Origin: Nitrospirota bacterium
Lineage (GTDB): Bacteria > NPL-UPA2 > JAADIA01
Reading direction: 5' to 3'
DNA length: 42,160 nt
NCBI GenBank assembly: GCA_013151555.1
Contig: JAADIA010000097.1
Location: 1-42,160 of the forward strand
The notes beneath the pieces were generated by a model. The model saw only the letters and a list, made by a program, of their open reading frames with translations. It ran no database searches and had not been told where the DNA came from. Of this stretch, positions 7,382 through 13,609 are shown piece after piece. How positions within the stretch are numbered: the first letter of the stretch is position 1; the number at the start of each line of letters is the position of its first letter. Both the position numbers and the translations under genes were made by a program.

Positions 7382-9016
7382 TTATTTTCTTACTTTCTTT
7401 AACTTTTCTTCGACCCTCCGCAGATATTTTCGAGCGCCGCTATGGGCAGGATCTAACGTCAGAGCTTTCTGGAACTGCTCAACAGCTTCTTCGTATTTTC
7501 TTTCTCGATAGTAGCTCTTACCTAACTGGTAGAAACCTTTCACCGTCTCTTTTTTAATTCTGTCCATCCTCTCCTTTTTCGGATACTCTAACCTTTCCAA
7601 CATCAATCTATCCGTCTCCTGCAAATCTCCCGGCTTTACCACCCGGGCAGTGATAAAGATAACCAGCTCCGTCTTCTTGTTCTTAGTCCCGGAACTACTC
7701 TCCCGTCGGAAAAGATAGCCAAGCACGGGAATATCTCCCAGGAGAGGAATCTTGGTTATATCTTTCTGCACTTTGTTTTCCATCAACCCTCCGATGACAA
7801 TGGTTTCTCCATCCTTAATCATAACCTGGGTCTCCGTCTCCCGGGTGGTGTACTGAGGGATCTGGGCAGTCCCGAAGGGTACCGGTGCTCCCAGCTCCTT
7901 TACGGAAGGATGAACCTTCATAATAATGTATCCACTCCTATTCACGCTGGGAGTTACCTTGAGGGTAACCCCCAGGTCCAGATACTCAAAGCCGGTAATC
8001 TCCCATTGTCCTCTATCGCTATTATAGGAATAACTGGGGATGGGGTACTGGTTTCCGGAGGTAATCGTTGCTTCCTGATTATTCAGGGTGGTCACCCTCG
8101 GGCTTTGGAGGATATTGCTATCAGTCCGCTGTCGAATCATCTTCAGAGCTGCACTCAATCCCGTAGCATTGAGGATTCCGAACCGGAAGGGGGTTGTATC
8201 TCCTCCAATTCCTGTCCCCCCGGCATCCGGGAAATCATCGGGGTTCCATCTACTATCCGAACGCTTGTCAAAGGGCCAGATGGTCGGTCTCTGAGCACCC
8301 GTAACTGAAAATTCCGTTCCCCAATTTATGCCCAATTCCTCTCCTTTAATCAAGGCCACTTCTATAATCTTAGCTTCGATAGAGACCTGAAGAGTTTCCG
8401 TATCCAGGGCTTTTATTATTTTCTGTATTGCGGTCAGGCGGCTGGGGATATCGGTAACCACCAGGGCGTTGGTTCTGGCATCAGTATTTATCTTACCTCT
8501 TTCCGAAAGAACCTCTTTTAACGATTCTTTAACCGTGGCTGCCGTGGCAAAATTCAAGAAGTAAGTCTGGGTCTGCAACTCCTCCTCTTTCAATTTTTTC
8601 ATGGTGCCTACCCGGATAATATTGCCATCCCGCACATAGGCAAATCCATTAGCTTTGAGAATGGCATCTAAGGCCCTCTCCCAGGGAACATTAGCCACTC
8701 GTACGGATACCGTTCCCTGCACCTCCGGTCCGGGGATAATGTTCACCCCGCTTTCATAAGATATTATTCGGAGGACATTTCTGATATCCGCCTCCTTGAA
8801 ATCCATGGTGATTAGAGCTGCTTCTTTTCCCTGAGAGACCTTCTTTTCCCCTTCCGCTCCCAAGGCAACCTGCAGGCCGGATGCCAATAATAAAAAGGTG
8901 CTAAACAGTCCCAGAGTTATCAGTAAAAGCCCTCTTTTTCTAAATGCGAGGCAGGAGGCACCTGCCTGAAACGAGTAGTGACTGCCGGTCCCACCACTCC
9001 TCACCGCTCTTCTCAT
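7382..9016 (-). CDS. pilQ: Type IV pilus secretin PilQ with a C-terminal TPR
   Basis: This is the outer-membrane channel through which the pilus emerges. Order of parts: a 28-residue leader, a hydrophobic signal segment (about 29-53, ending ALGA before EG), an STN-type domain (about 68-120: ALITMDFKEADIRNVLRIIS and VPWERALDAILKANGF), an N1/KH-type domain (FLNFATAATVKESLKEVLSERGKI) and the secretin core. The core includes SPRVTTLNNQEATI, the GGLMENKV loop and IPLLGDIPVLGYLFRRES. After the core comes one clear TPR (FYQLGKSYYRERKYEEAVEQFQKALTLDP, ~500-530). No AMIN domains are present, and 544 residues is short for a PilQ. GGGAGGA precedes the ATG at 9016. It is last in the pilMNOPQ operon, 27 bases after pilP. 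The leader before the signal segment looks repeat-derived. Confidence 0.92.
   Translation of the reverse strand: MRRAVRSGGTGSHYSFQAGASCLAFRKRGLLLITLGLFSTFLLLASGLQVALGAEGEKKVSQGKEAALITMDFKEADIRNVLRIISYESGVNIIPGPEVQGTVSVRVANVPWERALDAILKANGFAYVRDGNIIRVGTMKKLKEEELQTQTYFLNFATAATVKESLKEVLSERGKINTDARTNALVVTDIPSRLTAIQKIIKALDTETLQVSIEAKIIEVALIKGEELGINWGTEFSVTGAQRPTIWPFDKRSDSRWNPDDFPDAGGTGIGGDTTPFRFGILNATGLSAALKMIRQRTDSNILQSPRVTTLNNQEATITSGNQYPIPSYSYNSDRGQWEITGFEYLDLGVTLKVTPSVNRSGYIIMKVHPSVKELGAPVPFGTAQIPQYTTRETETQVMIKDGETIVIGGLMENKVQKDITKIPLLGDIPVLGYLFRRESSSGTKNKKTELVIFITARVVKPGDLQETDRLMLERLEYPKKERMDRIKKETVKGFYQLGKSYYRERKYEEAVEQFQKALTLDPAHSGARKYLRRVEEKLKKVRK
8945..9003. repeat. Palindromic repeat inside the pilQ signal-peptide region
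   Basis: Two adjacent hairpins are encoded here: aggcagg-aggc-acctgcct near 8949-8967, and gagtagtg...caccactc near 8974-8999. They code for residues 5-24 of PilQ, just before the hydrophobic signal core, and look like an inserted palindrome rather than ordinary coding sequence. Confidence 0.4.
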
Positions 9017-9043
9017 TTTATCCTCCCTATTCTCACCAAGATA

Positions 9044-9442
9044 TTATTTTAACTTGAGGAAGGTTTCCTCTTCCCCGTAACGAAGAGTCACTCCATCCTC
9101 TTTGATTTTTATCACTTCAGCTCCTTGAACGATATCCCCCTTGGATACAATTTGGTCATTAATAATAGCCAGAGGTTTCTCCGGTTTCCAGAGGATACCT
9201 TCCAGGGAGAGCCAAGCCAACTTTGTCCCTTTTTCCGTTTCCTCCAGAGGAATAAAAGGATCCCGTTTTCCCTTCCGGTCATAAACGAACGGTTCAGGGG
9301 TTAAGTCTTTGGAAGCAATCTTTTTCTCCGTTCTTTCCACCGGGCTCGCGGTCTTCTTAGAAGCCTCCTCTTTTCTTTGACAACCCCATACGCTGAAAAC
9401 GAGAAGAAGTATTAAAAGAATCCCTAATTTCTTTTTTTTCAT
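9044..9442 (-). CDS. pilP: Pilus assembly lipoprotein PilP
   Basis: PilP links the PilNO inner-membrane dimer to the secretin. The 132-residue protein starts MKKKKLGILLILLLVFSVWG and then Cys, a lipoprotein signal with the lipobox ending at Cys21. A Lys/Glu/Ser-rich linker follows, then the compact beta domain. That domain carries the family signature YDRKGKRDPFIPL, then LSLEGILWKPEKPLAIIND and GDIVQGAEVIKIKEDGVTLRY. The start codon overlaps the pilO stop by 4 nt (ATGA), indicating translational coupling. pilQ follows after 27 bases. Confidence 0.92.
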   Translation of the reverse strand: MKKKKLGILLILLLVFSVWGCQRKEEASKKTASPVERTEKKIASKDLTPEPFVYDRKGKRDPFIPLEETEKGTKLAWLSLEGILWKPEKPLAIINDQIVSKGDIVQGAEVIKIKEDGVTLRYGEEETFLKLK

Positions 9443-10008
9443 TTTACTGCTTTCTCCTTCTTTCGTTCTTTAGAGACAAAGGTGCTCACTTCCATTCTTA
9501 TATTATGTTGCAAAAAATTCTCGGGATTGGAACTTATCTGAATATTGCTTACCTCAATAAAGCGGTCCAGGTTCTCCAGTTTGTTGATGAACCGACCCAG
9601 TTCGTGATATCCCCCTTCCATCTGTAGATTCCACTGAAAGCGGCGATAATGTTTTCTCTCCTCAGGCGGCTTTTCTTCAACACTGACAAATTTAATCTGA
9701 GATTCTGCGGCCACCTTGTCCAATTCTCTGAACAGTTGAGGCACCTCTTTCCTCTCCGGAAGTTTATCCTCATAGAACTCTATCCGCCTCTCCAAAAGCT
9801 TAATTTCCTTTTCATACCTCTGCCTATTATCTATCAGGCTTCTGGCCTCCGCCAGCTTAGTCCTCTCCTCAGCCAACTGCCCTGATATTTTTTTCAACGA
9901 GTTCACTTGGGATATTATGAGAAAGGAGAAAAGAAAAACCAGCAGAATAAAGACCCCGGCTACAGCAATCATCTCCTTCCGTCCTAAAGCAAACGGGGCA
10001 AGCTTCAT
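9439..10008 (-). CDS. pilO: Pilus inner-membrane assembly protein PilO
   Basis: PilO is a bitopic inner-membrane protein that pairs with PilN in the alignment complex. It has a short cytoplasmic N-terminus, one transmembrane helix (about residues 15-34, VAGVFILLVFLFSFLIISQV) and a coiled-coil stretch (about 36-80, rich in Lys/Glu/Leu). The periplasmic ferredoxin-like domain includes VPQLFRELDKVAAESQIKFVS and MEGGYHELGRFINKLENLDRF, a PilO hallmark. Its 189 residues are within the normal range. The start overlaps the end of pilN by 4 nt with a strong AAGGAGGGG ribosome site, and its end overlaps pilP. Confidence 0.93.
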   Translation of the reverse strand: MKLAPFALGRKEMIAVAGVFILLVFLFSFLIISQVNSLKKISGQLAEERTKLAEARSLIDNRQRYEKEIKLLERRIEFYEDKLPERKEVPQLFRELDKVAAESQIKFVSVEEKPPEERKHYRRFQWNLQMEGGYHELGRFINKLENLDRFIEVSNIQISSNPENFLQHNIRMEVSTFVSKERKKEKAVK

Positions 10009-10682
10009 CTCCCCTCCTTAAACCGGCATCGCAACTCAAAATACATAGCCTCTACTCCTCCACTCTGCCTCCAGCGAAGGGAGCCATACTGCTGGATACT
10101 TGTGAAATCCCCGTAGAAGGAAGGGTCATTTTTCAGCTTATCCATAAAATCTCCTACCAACTTTAGCCCTCCCGTTTCCCCCGTGGTAGAAGCAGCCACT
10201 CCTTTAATAACTAAAAACTTTCCGGTTGTCTTATTTGTTGTCTTATTTGTTATCTTCTTTGTTGTTTTCTGTGTTGTCTCCCTATTACCGGATTTATCCT
10301 GCTCCGACTTTCCTTCGATGGACAGTGATGTTAACCAAATTCGGGGAAGGACAAGATTGCTTAACCGGTTAAGTTTCTTCGCCCAGAGTATCCGGTTATC
10401 CATCAACTTCTTAATAATGGCCATCCTCTTTTTTAATTTCTCTTCCTCTTTCTTGCGGATAGCTATTTTCTCACTCTCCAGTTTTATCTGCTCTATTGAC
10501 TCTTTCGTTTTCCGGAGACTTCCCTTCTGCATTCTAACACCAACTGCCAGTCCAACGGTAGTTAGAAACAAGAGCAGCAAGAGCCCCCCACCTATAGCTA
10601 TAAACATAGTGGGGGGCAACCGCATTTCCTTCTTCCTTTTTTTCTGAGTGGAAGGAAGAAGATTTATCTCGATCATTTTCAC
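10005..10682 (-). CDS. pilN: Pilus inner-membrane assembly protein PilN
   Basis: PilN opens with MKMIEINLLPSTQKK; the INLLP motif is the segment that docks on PilM. A transmembrane helix (about residues 27-49) follows, then a coiled coil and a periplasmic domain. The domain contains LSNLVLPRIWLTSLSIEG and, near the end, LVGDFMDKLKNDPSFYGDF. Between the two halves of the periplasmic domain (about residues 132-151) is an unusual Thr/Lys/Asn run (TTQKTTKKITNKTTNKTTGK), encoded by a degenerate short repeat. The start is a GTG overlapping the pilM stop (GTGA), with an in-frame ATG two codons later. The 225 residues make it somewhat longer than typical, which the run explains. Confidence 0.92.
   Translation of the reverse strand: MKMIEINLLPSTQKKRKKEMRLPPTMFIAIGGGLLLLLFLTTVGLAVGVRMQKGSLRKTKESIEQIKLESEKIAIRKKEEEKLKKRMAIIKKLMDNRILWAKKLNRLSNLVLPRIWLTSLSIEGKSEQDKSGNRETTQKTTKKITNKTTNKTTGKFLVIKGVAASTTGETGGLKLVGDFMDKLKNDPSFYGDFTSIQQYGSLRWRQSGGVEAMYFELRCRFKEGR
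10225..10275. repeat. Degenerate short tandem repeat inside pilN
   Basis: Repeats of ttgtcttatttgt and related words on the plus strand encode the Thr/Lys-rich PilN linker. The copies are imperfect and in frame. Confidence 0.55.
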
Positions 10683-11686
10683 GCCTCTCTTAAAGCCAGG
10701 CCGATAGCTACTCCCAGCAAGGGAGCATGTTTTTCTAATTCTTGACCGTTAGAGATAGAACTAGTATCTAACCCTTCAAGAGGATTCCAGACACTTACAG
10801 GTAAACCCAAAGCTTTGGTTAGAAACTTATCCAGGTCTTTCAACTGAGCACCTCCACCGCTGAAAAGGACTTTGTTTATAATTTTTTCCAGGGTCTGGTT
10901 CTCATAATAATCAAAGGAACGCCGCAACTCACCCGCCAGGTCCTCCAGGATAGGATTGAGCGCCTTGAAAAGGGGAGAATCTCCTATCGCTTCTCCATCC
11001 TCCTCCTTTCGCTTCTCGGCCGTTGGTAAATCCAAACTCAGATTCTTTTGAATAGCTTCTGTAATGTCATTCCCGGCCGGGGAGATATCCCGGGTAAAAT
11101 AAGGAATTCCCTCTCTGACAATATTTATATTGGTCAGCTTAGCCCCCATATTAACCAGGGCCACGGTCTCTTTCTTTTCTTCTCTCATTTCAAAAGCATT
11201 GAGAAGGGCAAAAGAATCAGCATCAATGATTGCCGGATTCAATCCGGTAGCCTCCATGAGCTTAAGATAACCGTCAATAAGGTCTTTCTTGACTGCCACC
11301 AGGAGCACCCTCATCTTCCTGAGGTCCGCCGCCCTCTCCAACACCTGAAAATCAAGGACAACCTCCTCTATATCGAAAGGAATGTGCCGTTCGGCTTCAT
11401 ACTTAATAGCATTCTTTACTTCCTCCTCGGACATCTCCGGCAGCTCGATATAGCGAACAATGACCGACTGACCGGATACTGCGATAGCTACCTGGTCGCT
11501 TTCGATCCCGCTTTCCTGCATAACCTTCTTTACTGCTGCGACCTTTCCTGCTTCTCCCGGAGTTACCCTGGCCAAGGAAAATTTACTTAAGCTTTTTCTG
11601 CCTTTGAGGCCTTTCTCTATTTCCACCACTTTTACCGTATGGCTGCCGATATCCAATCCCACTACATTTCCGGGTTTGCCAAACAT
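10679..11686 (-). CDS. pilM: Pilus assembly ATPase-like protein PilM
   Basis: PilM is the actin-like cytoplasmic protein that binds the PilN N-terminus and connects the motor to the alignment complex. The 335-residue product shows the actin-fold phosphate-1 motif VVGLDIGSHTVKVVEIEKG at the N-terminus and then IRYIELPEMSEEEVKNAIKYEAERHIPF. VALVNMGAKLTNINIVREG (phosphate-2) and LFSGGGAQLKDLDKFL (adenosine motif) follow, all typical of PilM. It is first in pilMNOPQ behind a consensus promoter at 11725-11753 and overlaps pilN by 4 nt. AAGGAA precedes the ATG. Confidence 0.95.
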   Translation of the reverse strand: MFGKPGNVVGLDIGSHTVKVVEIEKGLKGRKSLSKFSLARVTPGEAGKVAAVKKVMQESGIESDQVAIAVSGQSVIVRYIELPEMSEEEVKNAIKYEAERHIPFDIEEVVLDFQVLERAADLRKMRVLLVAVKKDLIDGYLKLMEATGLNPAIIDADSFALLNAFEMREEKKETVALVNMGAKLTNINIVREGIPYFTRDISPAGNDITEAIQKNLSLDLPTAEKRKEEDGEAIGDSPLFKALNPILEDLAGELRRSFDYYENQTLEKIINKVLFSGGGAQLKDLDKFLTKALGLPVSVWNPLEGLDTSSISNGQELEKHAPLLGVAIGLALREA

Positions 11687-11724
11687 TTCCTTTTCCCTTC
11701 CTAAACCTGAACACTTGCGGAGTA

Positions 11725-11753
11725 AGTATACCCCAAATTAACTCTTCTGTCAA
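11725..11753 (-). promoter_or_regulatory. Consensus promoter for pilMNOPQ
   Basis: On the minus strand, TTGACA (11753-11748), a 17-base spacer and TATACT (11730-11725) lie about 40 bases before the pilM start. The spacer ends TTAATTTGGGG, which resembles the spacer ends of the promoters at 18645 and 25719. It is back to back with the plus-strand pilin promoter 38 bases away. Confidence 0.8.
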
Positions 11754-11791
11754 ATTGCACTTAGCTACATATTATCTGAAGAAACAGGTAT

Positions 11792-11820
11792 TTGACAGAA
11801 TGACAAAAAAGCTATATACT
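11792..11820 (+). promoter_or_regulatory. Consensus promoter for the pilin/minor pilin operon
   Basis: TTGACA (11792-11797), a 17-base spacer and TATACT (11815-11820) lie 41 bases before the pilin ATG. The hexamers are the same as in the divergent pilM promoter, so the two transcripts could share control through the 38-base interval 11754-11791. Confidence 0.8.
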
Positions 11821-11861
11821 TCAAGAGGAAGAAGAGATAAAAACAGCGGGAGAGATATTCA

Positions 11862-12218
11862 ATGAAAATTATAAGAAAAAAATCCGGTTTCACCTTGTTG
11901 GAAATAATGATTGCAGCAAGTATTATCTCCATCCTGGCAGCAGTAGCTATCCCCAATTTTGTTAAGTACAGGAACCGTAGCCGGGAACAGGTCTGCAAAG
12001 GCAATATCCAGATGATTTATTATGCCCTGGAGCAGTATGCCTTGGATTATAACCTTGATAACGGGGCCAGCGTGAGCGTGGCCAATATGGTTAGCGGAGG
12101 TTTTCTCAACAGTACTCCAACCTGTCCCAGCAACGGAGCCAGCTATGGTGCCACCCAGACGGTAGGAACAGCGCCCACTTGCCCGGCAGGTATCGCAGGG
12201 CATTCCTGGACCCCTTAA
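11862..12218 (+). CDS. Type IV pilin-like protein (first pilin)
   Basis: The 118-residue product has a short basic leader MKIIRKKSG, then the class III signal FTLLEIMIAASIISILAAVA with Glu at +5 and Phe at +1. IPNFVKYRNRSREQ follows, the standard start of a pilin alpha-1 helix. The globular part is small and contains four cysteines, with a CPSNGASYG...PTCPAGIAGH pattern that resembles C-terminal signatures of short candidate-phylum pilins and GspG-like pseudopilins. GGGAGAG lies upstream of the ATG. It leads the operon with pilV/W/X-like genes. It is about equally likely to be a major pilin or a GspG-like minor component; the second pilin at 18138 shares the same alpha-1 segment. Confidence 0.88.
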   Translation: MKIIRKKSGFTLLEIMIAASIISILAAVAIPNFVKYRNRSREQVCKGNIQMIYYALEQYALDYNLDNGASVSVANMVSGGFLNSTPTCPSNGASYGATQTVGTAPTCPAGIAGHSWTP

Positions 12219-12250
12219 AATAAATTAGCGCCCTTTGGTTGGACTCTTAA

Positions 12251-12333
12251 CCACGGGAATACAGAAACATCGGAATTTTTAATTTATTTTTCTTTCTTAA
12301 TTACAACACATTTATTATTCCGTGTTTCCGTGG
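12251..12333. repeat. Intergenic inverted repeat (CCACGGAAACACGGAA family)
   Basis: Left arm ccacgggaatacagaaacat plus cggaat and right arm attccgtgtttccgtgg are imperfectly complementary, with an AT-rich centre. It lies between the first pilin and the pilV-like gene; the rest of that 255-base gap is AT-rich with no visible gene. Confidence 0.6.
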
Positions 12334-12473
12334 CATGTCTTAAGTTGTTAAGCTTCACCTCTCTCATGTTCAATAAGTTGAAAAGGAAATTCTTATAAAT
12401 CAAGTTAGCTTTCTGTAATCGCAGCTTGAATTGTAAATTAAAGATATAAATTGTAAATTTTTTTGCTTGATAT

Positions 12474-12890
12474 ATGGAGAGAAATTTGCATAAAAAGAAT
12501 AACAATAAAGGGATTACTCTTCTGGAGATAGTCATCTCCCTTTTGATATTTGGAATAGCTGCTACCGGGATATTGCGAAGTTTTGTATTTTGTAACACGA
12601 GAGCCAAATCAACTTCTCTGCGGACTGCCGCTATAGCCCTGGCCCAGGAGAGGATGGAGCAAATAAAGAATGATAGTTATCCTAATGTCACGGCAGCAAA
12701 TTATCCGGATGAGACTAACCTAATCCTGGATACGGCCGGAACGGCTGATACCGGAGATGACCTGACCGGCACAAGAACGGTGACGATTACCGGCGCTTCC
12801 CCAAATCCTAAAACTATAACCGTCACGGTTACCTGGAAATTCAAAGGGAATCAGTTTAGCGAATCCTTGACTACTCTGAAGATTCCCTAG
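12474..12890 (+). CDS. pilV: Minor pilin, PilV/GspI-like
   Basis: The leader HKKNNNKG is followed by the prepilin segment ITLLEIVISLLIFGIAATGI with Glu at +5, then LRTAAIALAQERMEQIKN, the helix that typifies PilV/GspI-class minor pilins. The rest is a beta-rich Thr/Val domain ending in TVTWKFKGNQFSESLTTLKIP. These proteins join others in a priming complex at the pilus tip. The ATG at 12474 has no ribosome site before it. A TTG at 12486 has GGAG six bases upstream and would give MHKKNNNKG, so translation may really begin there. A long hairpin repeat begins immediately after the stop codon. Confidence 0.85.
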   Translation: MERNLHKKNNNKGITLLEIVISLLIFGIAATGILRSFVFCNTRAKSTSLRTAAIALAQERMEQIKNDSYPNVTAANYPDETNLILDTAGTADTGDDLTGTRTVTITGASPNPKTITVTVTWKFKGNQFSESLTTLKIP

Positions 12891-13034
12891 CCCGGATTAT
12901 TCACGTGGTTCTTTTGACGCCTGGCGGCGTTACGCACTGCGCTTCCTTGTGCGGCGTACAAAATGTACGCCTCCGCAGTCGCTTGCGCAAGCCTTGCCAG
13001 ACCGTCAAAACTCCTCACGTGAGATAAATCGGGG
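12891..13034. repeat. ~144-bp nested inverted repeat between pilV and pilW
   Basis: The element starts cccggattattcacgtgg and ends cacgtgagataaatcgggg, which are roughly complementary. Inside, ttttgacgcctggc pairs with gccagaccgtcaaaa, and the centre ggcgtaca-aaa-tgtacgcc (12953-12971) is a perfect 8-bp hairpin. The whole could form one long cruciform or RNA hairpin. It is GC-richer than its neighbours and has no reading frame. Confidence 0.75.
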
Positions 13035-13057
13035 ATACCGGATAGAGGATTAGTCTT

Positions 13058-13591
13058 ATGATAAAGCTCGATCAGGAAAGAGGATTTAGCTTAATAGAGA
13101 TAATGATTGCTTCTGTTATCATGGTCCTTGCCTTCGGAATATTCCTGAGCCTGTATACTATGGGACAGCGCTTTTTCAAGGCAGGTCTGAAACAAATAGA
13201 CGTAGTCAGGGAAGCCCGTGGCAGTCTGGCAAGAATGAGCCGCCATATCAGAAGTGCCCAGTCTATTCAAATTTACGATGATTATGCTTCCCCAACCAGC
13301 AGCACCCGGGGAAATTATATAAAGATTTTCATTCCCTCAGGCAACGATGTAGGTTATTACTTAAACAGCCAGGGCGAGCTCCGATACATTGCCAATCTAA
13401 ATACTGATAACCCGAACAGTGAAGCTGATGATGAGAAGATAGCCAATGAAGTGGTCGATGTAAGCGGCTTAGGCATATTTAACAGCGGCAACATAGCCAT
13501 TGAGATAAACTTCAGTATCAGAGATAACAATGCCAAGGACGGTTATCAGGGGATAGATATCTCAACGAGAGTTAAGCCCCGTAATAATTGA
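13058..13591 (+). CDS. pilW: Minor pilin, PilW/GspJ-like
   Basis: The leader MIKLDQERG precedes FSLIEIMIASVIMVLAFGIF, a prepilin signal with Glu at +5. Then LYTMGQRFFKAG and VVREARGSLARMSRHIRSAQSI show the PilW/GspJ pattern of a helix contributing an R-x-L-x-R-M-x-R-x-I-R segment. The 177-residue product ends in a beta-rich domain with VSGLGIFNSGNIAIEINFSI, matching the end of PilW-class proteins. GAGGA precedes the ATG. It lies between PilV- and PilX-like genes, as expected for a minor pilin operon. Confidence 0.85.
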   Translation: MIKLDQERGFSLIEIMIASVIMVLAFGIFLSLYTMGQRFFKAGLKQIDVVREARGSLARMSRHIRSAQSIQIYDDYASPTSSTRGNYIKIFIPSGNDVGYYLNSQGELRYIANLNTDNPNSEADDEKIANEVVDVSGLGIFNSGNIAIEINFSIRDNNAKDGYQGIDISTRVKPRNN

Positions 13592-13609
13592 CCGATAGGG
13601 GGATGAGTT

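Noticed and set aside
11859-12203. A minus-strand reading frame of 114 codons
   Set aside because: It lies opposite the clear pilin gene at 11862-12218 and has no family features.
12891-13034. An integron attC site
   Set aside because: The element is a long nested palindrome with no core-site pattern at its ends, and it lies within a pilin operon rather than a cassette array.
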